Both the position numbers and the translations under genes were made by a program. DNA of 64,000 bases from a virus: IMG/VR virus record IMGVR_UViG_3300042389_001478, positions 1-64,000 of that record, one strand, 5' to 3'. The notes under the pieces are model-generated. The model was not told the origin of the DNA. It saw only the letters and a program-made list of their open reading frames with translations, and made no database searches. Shown here piece after piece: positions 57,372 to 64,000 of this stretch (position 1 is its first letter; every line of letters begins with the position of its first letter).

Positions 57372-58303
57372 GCGATTTTACCAGAATCAGATTACGACGA
57401 GCTAGTTCAACGGAATGGCTGGCTGTTGATCCATTACTATCTTTGGGAGAAGCCGGATACGAAACTGATACTAAAAAACTCAAAATTGGTGATGGTAATA
57501 ATATTTGGTCATTGTTAGACTACGTTAAAGTAGATACATCAGAAATAGTTTTTCCTTCAATACAGCTTGGAATTTCTGATGGTACAGATCAACGAATGGG
57601 AATTAACTTATCTCAAAATGAGTCATTCAATATTGTTGGTTCTGGAGGAACTGATGTTCTGTATGATGACTATACCAAAACATTGACTATAAAAAGCTTA
57701 GGCGACGGATCTTCATTAAGCAGAAATGATATCCTGAATGCATTAGGATATATTCCACATAGATCTGGTAACTATAGTTCAGTCGATCATAATCATAGCA
57801 TATCTAACATTAGTGGACTACAAGCTATTCTGGACAGCAAACAATCTAGTGGCAACTATGCGTCAGGGAATCATACTCACTCTATGAGCATCGGAAATGG
57901 AACATACAACACCATATCATATAGCGTTGGAGAAACCTTAAACGTTATTGGTAGCGGCTATACCTCAGTATTATTTGATGAATATACAAATAGTATAACT
58001 ATATATTCTACTGGTAATAGCGGTGTGATTTCATTAAATAATAGAGCGGGCGATGTTATTCTTAATTTTACTGATATTACAAACGCCATAGGATATGTTC
58101 CACAGCCTGTCGGATCATATTCGTTGTCCAGTCATAATCATTATGCTTCTGGTCTACTTCAATTAGAAAATATCTTTGAACAAAAAACCATAGGTAGCGC
58201 TGGTGCTTCTGGAGTAGCTGGTCAAATTTGCTGGGATCCAGCATATTTATATCTTTGCATCTCAACAAATTCATGGCATAGAATCCCACATTCTGGCTGG
58301 TAA
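57368..58303 (+). CDS. tail fibre with Mtd-like N-terminus, 311 aa
   Basis: Residues 5-52 are the third copy of the fibre-attachment domain in this window (DFTRIRLRRASSTEWLAVDP, GEAGYETDTKKLKIGDGNN). A SGxHNHxxSN repeat region follows (SVDHNHSISNISG, GNHTHSMSIG), then a conserved C-terminal GQICWDPAYLYLCISTNSWH found at the ends of many phage fibres. It is short for a fibre and may be a fibre tip or an adaptor. It overlaps the preceding gene by 4 bases. Confidence 0.8.
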   Translation: MSDFTRIRLRRASSTEWLAVDPLLSLGEAGYETDTKKLKIGDGNNIWSLLDYVKVDTSEIVFPSIQLGISDGTDQRMGINLSQNESFNIVGSGGTDVLYDDYTKTLTIKSLGDGSSLSRNDILNALGYIPHRSGNYSSVDHNHSISNISGLQAILDSKQSSGNYASGNHTHSMSIGNGTYNTISYSVGETLNVIGSGYTSVLFDEYTNSITIYSTGNSGVISLNNRAGDVILNFTDITNAIGYVPQPVGSYSLSSHNHYASGLLQLENIFEQKTIGSAGASGVAGQICWDPAYLYLCISTNSWHRIPHSGW

Positions 58304-58312
58304 AAGCATAAT

Positions 58313-58321
58313 GTGTATTTA
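58313..58321 (+). promoter_or_regulatory. candidate late promoter motif
   Basis: GTGTATTTA, about 32 bases before the start of 58353-58883. Confidence 0.4.
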
Positions 58322-58352
58322 ATAGTAACTTAATTTATATAGGAATATTATT

Positions 58353-58883
58353 ATGGCCAATCCTTTTGACTCACTAATTTCCCCACTATTCAAAGATACT
58401 TTTAATAAGGCCATAGACGCACTGTTGGCTGACAATGCTCTCACAGTTCCATGCACATTAAATTACGCTTCTTCGAATAGATCATTATGTAATAACTGTA
58501 TTTTTGACCCAATTTCACAAAGATCTCTGAATCAATATAATAATGTTGGACCAGCTCCATTTGCTGCTAATAGCATTTGTCCAGTGTGTAATGGATATGG
58601 ACTACTTGATAAAGCAAAAACAGAAAGCGTTTACTTGGCTGTACTTTTTGATAGTAAATACTGGTTTAATTGGAATAATAAAGATGCTATCAATATACCA
58701 GACGGATCAGTCCAGACTGTTTGCAACATATCATTATTGCCAAAACTTAAAAATTCTCAATCTATGACCATGGATACGAATATTCAGAATTATGGAAATT
58801 ATTCATATGCTATTGCTGGAGACCCTCAACCATGTGGTCTTGGAAATAATAGATATATTATAACTATGTGGAGCAGAGCATGA
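58353..58883 (+). CDS. zinc-ribbon head-tail joining protein, putative, 176 aa
   Basis: Two C-x2-C pairs (C46-C49 in LCNNCIFD; C76-C79 in CPVCNGYG) form a zinc ribbon. An aromatic beta domain follows (AVLFDSKYWFNWNNKD), and the C-terminus is AGDPQPCGLGNNRYIITMWS. The position between fibre genes and tail-tube-like genes and the size suggest a head-tail completion or neck protein; this is inference. It overlaps the next gene by 16 bases. Confidence 0.6.
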   Translation: MANPFDSLISPLFKDTFNKAIDALLADNALTVPCTLNYASSNRSLCNNCIFDPISQRSLNQYNNVGPAPFAANSICPVCNGYGLLDKAKTESVYLAVLFDSKYWFNWNNKDAINIPDGSVQTVCNISLLPKLKNSQSMTMDTNIQNYGNYSYAIAGDPQPCGLGNNRYIITMWSRA

Positions 58884-59524
58884 AGCTGGAAATGAAATTA
58901 TTGGAATCAAATGCGGACATAGAAAATATGATTTTATCAGGCATTAGAGATAATATAGATCAAGCATTTAATAAGGCTCTTAAAAATTTACAAAGGTCTA
59001 TTCCTCTTGAGATACAAAGAGCGATCACATCCGAACCAGAATATCAGTCCTTAATTGGCGGAGTCTTACAATATGAGCTTGGCATCCCGGACGCAGGTAA
59101 AAAGGTAAATAATATTGTTAATATATGGACGAATAATTTTAATGTTGAAGTTTCTCCAATATCAATAAGGGGAGCTGGAATTACTGGTGGTTTTAGTATT
59201 AATATGATAAAAGAGAACTATGAAGATGTATTAAGCAGTGCGGATGCTTTTGTAATAGATGACGCTAAATCATTAAAGTTACCCTGGCTAGAGTGGCTCT
59301 TATTATATGGTGGTAAAATTATAGTAAGAAGCTATGAAGTTAAGGTGGGACCAAATCCACACTCACGAACCGGATTAGCTATCATGAAACCGTCAAAAAA
59401 GAACTGGAGAGTTCCAGCAGAATTTTCTGGCACACGAGAGAATAACTGGGTTACCAGAGCCTTAGACAGACTAGACGATTCCATTCCCAACCTTATACAA
59501 ACAGAAATTGAGAAGAACACATGA
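58868..59524 (+). CDS. hypothetical tail-completion protein, 218 aa
   Basis: Not recognised with certainty. Helical N-terminus (MKLEMKLLESNADIENMILS), then FNKALKNLQRSIPLEIQRAI, a beta part (NIWTNNFNVEVSPISIRGAG) and a Gly-rich loop near 175-185. The GKIIVRSYEVKVGPNPHSRT segment resembles tail-completion proteins in size and style. It overlaps both neighbours (16 and 4 bases), which argues for co-assembly. Confidence 0.5.
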   Translation: MEQSMKLEMKLLESNADIENMILSGIRDNIDQAFNKALKNLQRSIPLEIQRAITSEPEYQSLIGGVLQYELGIPDAGKKVNNIVNIWTNNFNVEVSPISIRGAGITGGFSINMIKENYEDVLSSADAFVIDDAKSLKLPWLEWLLLYGGKIIVRSYEVKVGPNPHSRTGLAIMKPSKKNWRVPAEFSGTRENNWVTRALDRLDDSIPNLIQTEIEKNT

Positions 59525-60942
59525 GTTGCAAAAATAACTACAGGATAAATGGAGCAACTAATTGGAGAAATATTGGAGGATCTGGCGGAATAGGAGGCTT
59601 GTCTCCATTAAACACCAATATATATATAGATAATACCAACGGAGAAAGTTTAGAGATATCAGCATCTGGTTTTATAGATCTTTATGGAGATGGATCAAAG
59701 GGAACAACCGGCCCAAACGGATATTTGTCAACAATATCTCCGGTAGACCCCGAGACTGGATTTAACGGCGGGGCCCTATTAGGCAAAATAGGAATAGACG
59801 GACCTCCGTTTTTAATAGGAAGTAATTATAATAATATTCCAAGCTCATCTGGTTTCCTATATTTAGGAATTTCAGATCTTAATTCGTCTTTGGGTTATTC
59901 GGATAATACTGGATGTTTTGACATTACTATACAATATAAAAATTGTGGAAACGATCTGAGTAATTGTGAAAATTGCTGTCCTGAATCTACAAATTATACT
60001 AAGTTTAATAATGTAGAAAGCATAGGAGACAATTATTTAGTAACAACACTTGAAGAAAATATTAAAAGCTTCCTTGATTGGGGTTTTCTTAATATTGGTG
60101 GATTTGTTAATATAAAGACACCGACAAGCGGCTTATATGGAGGGAATTTTAGTGATTTAAAAGTTTCCGACCAACCAGGATATTTAAATGGCCAAGTATG
60201 GCAAAGTCCCAAGAAAGAATGGATATGGGAAAACGGAGTATCCTATGAAGGATCCTCTCCAATTAATATCTCGGGAGTTAGAGTATCCAACGTATTCTAT
60301 CCTACCCCAACAGGAAGCGGATCAGTAGGATACTATATTAATTATCCAATGGGCAATGTTGTTTTTAACAAACCCATCCCAGCCTCCGCTTCTGTCAAAT
60401 TAGAATATTCATATAGATGGTGTCAGGTATATAAAAGTAGTACCGACCCATATTTGTCCGAATTACAAGGAATGACGTATGAGCCAGCCCCCGCTATTAA
60501 TCAAAAGGACAAGGGAGACTATAGCCTATCTTCTAACCATAGAGTACAAATGCCCTGTATTATTATTGAGCCTATTGCTAGAAGTTTCTCTCATCCTTGG
60601 CAATTAGGAGCATATGATTTTTTAATAGACCAAGATATTTTATTGCATGTTTTTACAGAAAACGCAATTGACAAAAATACTATTTCGGATATTATTAGAC
60701 TACAGAAACAAAAAACAATTTGGTTATATGATGTTAAAAAAGCGGTCAAAAATGGAGTTAATCCATTAGATTATCGTGGGTCACTTAATAATAATGGTAA
60801 AAACTACCACGATTTAGTAACTAATATTGATTATAGATGGAAAAAATGCCACTTTAAAGAGGTTATTTTCTCTGAGATGGAAAGCAAAAATAAAAATTTA
60901 TATTGGTGTACAATAAGGTTGACTACCGAAGTTATCATTTAA
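59521..60942 (+). CDS. virion structural protein, 473 aa
   Basis: Not recognised by family. Aromatic and Gly-rich N-terminus (GGSGGIGGLSPLNTNIYIDN), CGNDLSNCENCCPESTN with a Cys cluster near residues 142-153, then beta stretches and a C-terminal helical part (IIRLQKQKTIWLYDVKKAVK). It is translated in overlap with the preceding gene (ATGA) and lies just before the tail tube gene, so it is probably a tail or neck component. The Cys cluster could bind metal. Confidence 0.55.
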   Translation: MSCKNNYRINGATNWRNIGGSGGIGGLSPLNTNIYIDNTNGESLEISASGFIDLYGDGSKGTTGPNGYLSTISPVDPETGFNGGALLGKIGIDGPPFLIGSNYNNIPSSSGFLYLGISDLNSSLGYSDNTGCFDITIQYKNCGNDLSNCENCCPESTNYTKFNNVESIGDNYLVTTLEENIKSFLDWGFLNIGGFVNIKTPTSGLYGGNFSDLKVSDQPGYLNGQVWQSPKKEWIWENGVSYEGSSPINISGVRVSNVFYPTPTGSGSVGYYINYPMGNVVFNKPIPASASVKLEYSYRWCQVYKSSTDPYLSELQGMTYEPAPAINQKDKGDYSLSSNHRVQMPCIIIEPIARSFSHPWQLGAYDFLIDQDILLHVFTENAIDKNTISDIIRLQKQKTIWLYDVKKAVKNGVNPLDYRGSLNNNGKNYHDLVTNIDYRWKKCHFKEVIFSEMESKNKNLYWCTIRLTTEVII

Positions 60943-60973
60943 TTCTTCTTAAAAAAATAGTGGAGACTAAACC

Positions 60974-62056
60974 ATGGCCAACAATCGTATTTTTTATGCA
61001 TGTCAAGCTGTTCAACTTAATGGTCCATCGGGCACGAAAGCTGGCGAGGGTACCACAGCTGCTACCAATGCTGATTGGGATACAGTACAGGGTTTGCAAA
61101 GCGTTGGTATGAACACCAACTTTAACCTTGAGCCAATTTATCAGCTTGGTCAAATTGAACTATATGATAACTACGAAGAAATTCCAGAAGTGGAAATTAC
61201 CTTAAATAAGGCTCTTGATGGTTTCCCCACTCTTTATCAAATGACAATGGGCACCGGTGACCTAGCTAGTTTGGCTAATAATCGTTGTGGTGTAAGACTA
61301 CTACTATATCCTGATACCAATACAGCTGCTACCGGAGTACCTACAGCTGAGGTTGGATGTACTCCTGCTTACTTGTCTTCGGTCAGCTATACATTTCCAA
61401 CAGAAGGTAATTTCACAGAAGAAGTTACTCTTGTTAGTAATGATAAAGTTTGGACAACTGGAACCAATACTGCAATCAGCGCTAGACCAGTAGTTGATGC
61501 TCCAAGTGGCGTTGGTATTCTTCGTCGTGGCCTCTGGAACAAGTCTCTTACTGTTCTTCCAACCGGAGGCTCCAATGTGAGCATGGAAAAACGATCAATT
61601 AGTGGCGGTATTCCAGACGGAGCCAAGATCAGTAGTGTTAAGGTCAGCATGAACCTTGGTCGTGAACAAATTCGTGAACTTGGTAGCAGAACTCCTTACT
61701 ATCGTTATGTCAAGTTCCCTGTTGAGGTTTCAACAGAAATTGAAGTAACAGCCAATAATGGAGATCTTGTTGGAGCAGCCGGATCGAGCGACACAGCATG
61801 CAACAATCCCAAAGCTCTAACAAATAAAGAGATCAAGATTGCTCTTTGCGACGGTACCGTGATCGACCTAGGCAAGAAGAACAAGCTCACAACAGTAAAC
61901 TATACTGGTGGTGATACTGGTGGTGGTAATGCTACGATCACCTATAGCTATAGAACATATAGCGAGTTCACATATACTGCCCCAACCAGCGGTGTTGGTC
62001 AAACAGGTAGTGATGTGATTGAAGGCAATCTACCAGTTCCTGGTACCGACTTCTAA
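60974..62056 (+). CDS. probable major tail tube protein
   Basis: 360 residues, forms the inner tube of the tail. Assigned from size, composition and the layout MANNRIFYACQAVQLNGPSG, SVGMNTNFNLEPIYQLGQIE, IPEVEITLNKALDGFPTLYQ, SVSYTFPTEGNFTEEVTLVS and SVKVSMNLGREQIRELGSRT, with the beta-barrel and loop arrangement of tube proteins. GC-richer codons match the major capsid gene, as for a highly expressed structural protein. No sheath gene is visible in the window, so long non-contractile or contractile tail cannot be decided. Confidence 0.7.
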   Translation: MANNRIFYACQAVQLNGPSGTKAGEGTTAATNADWDTVQGLQSVGMNTNFNLEPIYQLGQIELYDNYEEIPEVEITLNKALDGFPTLYQMTMGTGDLASLANNRCGVRLLLYPDTNTAATGVPTAEVGCTPAYLSSVSYTFPTEGNFTEEVTLVSNDKVWTTGTNTAISARPVVDAPSGVGILRRGLWNKSLTVLPTGGSNVSMEKRSISGGIPDGAKISSVKVSMNLGREQIRELGSRTPYYRYVKFPVEVSTEIEVTANNGDLVGAAGSSDTACNNPKALTNKEIKIALCDGTVIDLGKKNKLTTVNYTGGDTGGGNATITYSYRTYSEFTYTAPTSGVGQTGSDVIEGNLPVPGTDF

Positions 62057-62101
62057 TAGTAGACTGATAATTAACAAAAGATACAAGGCTCGGGGAAAGA
62101 A

Positions 62102-62254
62102 ATGGAAGAAATATTTTCAACAATCGGTAAATTATATCTAGACTTATTACAAAGTCAAAAAATTATAGAAGGCCTGCAAAAAAAGGTAGACAATCTTGAA
62201 AAAGACCTATCTAATCTGCAGGCTTCTATTATTTCACGAGAAAATCAAGTGTGA
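62102..62254 (+). CDS. 50-aa coiled-coil protein
   Basis: This small frame reads MEEIFSTIGKLYLDLLQSQK, then IIEGLQKKVDNLEKDLSNLQ, then ASIISRENQV, a clean heptad-repeat coiled coil. The ATG at 62102 lies behind GGGGAAAG. Its stop overlaps the GTG start of the next gene (GTGA), so translation is probably coupled. It may be a tail-assembly accessory; the role is unknown. Confidence 0.6.
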   Translation: MEEIFSTIGKLYLDLLQSQKIIEGLQKKVDNLEKDLSNLQASIISRENQV

Positions 62255-63282
62255 ATGATTCAAGGAAAAATGAAGCATTAGTTCATAGAATATTATCAGG
62301 AAAACAAATCTTTGTTCATCAGGATAATACGTATGAACTTAGAAAGCCGTCCTTATCTTTAAAAATGAGGGGCGACTTATTATATGAGACAACTTATCAG
62401 GATCATATTTATGATAATTTTTGGTTCTTAGAGGATATTGATATTTTATTATTTGATTTACAGCTTTTGTCTCCTAACTATAAAGAATCGCTATCTAAGC
62501 TAGAAAAAAACTTAGAAAAAACTAAGATTAATCTTTTTCAACAGTATTTTGATACCACAAAAAGAAAAAAGATAAAACAGAGAATCCAAGACTTAAAAGA
62601 TAATATTGATAGTATTTATAGCCAACAACACTCTCTAGATTTTTTAACACTAGAGCATTATTGTGATAATATTAAAAATGAGCTTATTATAAGTCGTACT
62701 CTTTATTTTTACGATTCTGAAGAATTAGTATTTGAACAAAATATAGACTCTAATCTTTTTAATCAGATCGTAACACAAATATCAAAGAATATGATTAGTT
62801 TACCATCATATAAAAAAGTTGCTCGTAGTGATTATTGGAGAAACTATTGGAATAATAATAAAACTAATATTTTAGACGAACCAGTTAAAGAATGGTCAGA
62901 AGAACAAAAAAGTTTGATAAATATTTCTTATATGTATGATAAGATATATGAGCATCCGGGATGTCCAAAAGATGATATTATTGATGACGATGACGCATTA
63001 GACGGATGGATGTTATTCCAAAAACAAGAAAATGAAAGACAAAAGAAAGAAAAGGGTGTAGAAAGTATATTGAGTGGGAATATGAAAAATGCAAATGAAG
63101 TATTCTTGATGGCTGGAAACAAGGAACAGGCACAGAATGTTTTGGACCTTAATTCAGAAGGATCACTAGCTACTTTACAGCAAAAACTTGGTTTTATAAA
63201 TTCTAGTTCTACGCCAGTTAGAGATGCTCAGTTACCCGACGTTAAACAAAGATTAATGCAGCAATTACAGGAAAGAGGATAA
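62251..63282 (+). CDS. hypothetical tail-region protein, 343 aa
   Basis: Not recognised. The start is GTG at 62251 (overlapping the preceding stop). Highly helical and charged: LSKLEKNLEKTKINLFQQYF, then KIKQRIQDLKDNIDSIYSQQ, and a hydrophilic C-terminal half with DVKQRLMQQLQERG. It could be a tail-assembly chaperone or a structural protein, placed between the tail tube gene and genes running off the edge. Confidence in the gene is high, in the role low. Confidence 0.7.
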   Translation: MNDSRKNEALVHRILSGKQIFVHQDNTYELRKPSLSLKMRGDLLYETTYQDHIYDNFWFLEDIDILLFDLQLLSPNYKESLSKLEKNLEKTKINLFQQYFDTTKRKKIKQRIQDLKDNIDSIYSQQHSLDFLTLEHYCDNIKNELIISRTLYFYDSEELVFEQNIDSNLFNQIVTQISKNMISLPSYKKVARSDYWRNYWNNNKTNILDEPVKEWSEEQKSLINISYMYDKIYEHPGCPKDDIIDDDDALDGWMLFQKQENERQKKEKGVESILSGNMKNANEVFLMAGNKEQAQNVLDLNSEGSLATLQQKLGFINSSSTPVRDAQLPDVKQRLMQQLQERG

Positions 63283-63284
63283 AT

Positions 63285-63605
63285 ATGGATAATGATATGT
63301 ATAATCCAGACAGACTACAATTTTATATGAAAAGAAGAATTCAAACCACAATGATTGGCGCCTTGGCTCGCATGGAGCGTCATTTTGGATTTCTGTGGGG
63401 ACAGAACAAAGAGGGCGAATTGACTCCAGAAGAAGAAAACTTTGCTGATATCTGGGATTTTACCAGAAATGAAATTCTAAACCATGGAAATAAACAAATG
63501 AGAGAAGTGGCTGATGACTTTTATGAATATGGTGGTTTATTTAAAAACAAATACCATTACAACTTTAGAGTAGTTCAAGATAATCAAAAAAGGAAGGATA
63601 ATTAA
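63285..63605 (+). CDS. hypothetical protein, 106 aa
   Basis: Not recognised. Aromatic and charged: LQFYMKRRIQTTMIGALARM, ERHFGFLWGQNKEGELTPEE, then NFADIWDFTRNEILNHGNKQ. The start is 2 bases after the previous stop with AGAGGA inside that gene. Probably cotranslated with its neighbours. Confidence 0.65.
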   Translation: MDNDMYNPDRLQFYMKRRIQTTMIGALARMERHFGFLWGQNKEGELTPEEENFADIWDFTRNEILNHGNKQMREVADDFYEYGGLFKNKYHYNFRVVQDNQKRKDN

Positions 63606-63606
63606 T

Positions 63607-64000
63607 ATGAAGACCGAAAATTTTAGTACAGTAGTAGGTGGGACAGAAAAGCATTTTGTGGTTAGATCTCCGTCATTAAATGACCAGAGAGAGGCCCAGA
63701 AGGCTTATAATCAAGCTTTTACGGACGCTATTAAAAGCAAGAGTATCGTAAGAGCCAAGATGGACGATCTTTTAGAAGAGCAAGGACTGTGGGACAGAGA
63801 GAAACAGGCCAAGTTCACCAACCTGCAACAAGAACTTCTTGATGGCGAAAAGAGATTAGCCAAGGGTGGTTTCGGTATTTCAGAGGCCAGAAATTTGGCC
63901 CTTAAGATGAAAGAAGTTCGTTCTGAGATACGAGAACTAATTAGTGTCAGAACATCTCTTGATAATCATAGTGCTGAAGGTCAAGCTGATAATGCTAGAT
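63607..64000 (+). CDS. hypothetical protein, partial, cut by right window edge
   Basis: The frame is open to the edge (131 codons visible). MKTENFSTVVGGTEKHFVVR at the start, then ASN/Gln-rich helices (LNDQREAQKAYNQAFTDAIK) and EKQAKFTNLQQELLDGEKRL. Start 63607 follows AAGGAT. It is a helical, charged protein of unknown role; a tape measure or assembly gene may lie beyond the edge. Confidence 0.7.
   Translation, partial: MKTENFSTVVGGTEKHFVVRSPSLNDQREAQKAYNQAFTDAIKSKSIVRAKMDDLLEEQGLWDREKQAKFTNLQQELLDGEKRLAKGGFGISEARNLALKMKEVRSEIRELISVRTSLDNHSAEGQADNAR

Noticed and set aside
1-64000. tRNA genes
   Set aside because: No cloverleaf with GGTTCGAATCC-like arm was found by eye in the gaps; a tRNAscan run would settle it.

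Overview
The window is part of the genome of a large, AT-rich tailed double-stranded DNA phage (or an integrated or contig copy of one). It contains the head module (terminase subunits, portal, protease/scaffold, decoration and major capsid proteins), a very large tail-fibre/adhesin region and the start of a tail-tube module. No ribosomal RNA, tRNA, CRISPR or insertion sequence was recognised. The host is not proven. The subtilisin-like protease and its small neighbour (7620-9593) look like planctomycete surface proteins, so a planctomycete or a similar aquatic bacterium is my best guess, at low certainty.

Region 1 (1-9,980, almost all minus strand) is an early/accessory array of about 25 very small genes, many below 60 codons and several of them single-membrane-span microproteins. 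Most transcription units start with a near-consensus sigma-70-like promoter carrying a CGATA hexamer. The gaps hold a roughly 85-base element present seven times, made of two tandem hairpins around a GC-rich core. Stem bases covary between copies, one copy is inverted, and three copies are preceded by a palindromic motif that also reads as a sigma-54 type -24/-12 box. This element family is the strongest candidate here for something undescribed. The left arm ends with a subtilase, a secreted small protein and a DNA-binding protein with an AT-hook.

Region 2 (9,980-10,066) is the divergent switch between the two arms, with a perfect 7+7 dyad lying between candidate -35 and -10 boxes.

Region 3 (10,067-20,716, plus strand) holds a late-type sigma factor, the probable small terminase, GDP-mannose 4,6-dehydratase, an HNH nuclease, an ERCC4 nuclease, large terminase, portal, protease-scaffold fusion, decoration protein and major capsid protein, ending at a rho-independent terminator.

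Region 4 (20,863-58,303) is about 37 kb of tail-fibre and adhesin genes. They carry Mtd-like N-termini, collagen-like repeats, von Willebrand D-like starts, Thr-rich linkers, LamG, fibronectin III, glycine-rich, YadA-like and cupredoxin-like parts, and include one 4221-residue protein. Two segments have base composition unlike their surroundings, which points to recent domain exchange. A GT-A glycosyltransferase and a small membrane protein are embedded in it.

Region 5 (58,353-64,000) holds head-tail completion-like proteins, a likely tail tube protein and unrecognised genes running off the right edge. A short motif, GTGTATTA-like, recurs 30-55 bases before start codons in late-gene gaps and may be the late promoter read by the phage sigma factor.
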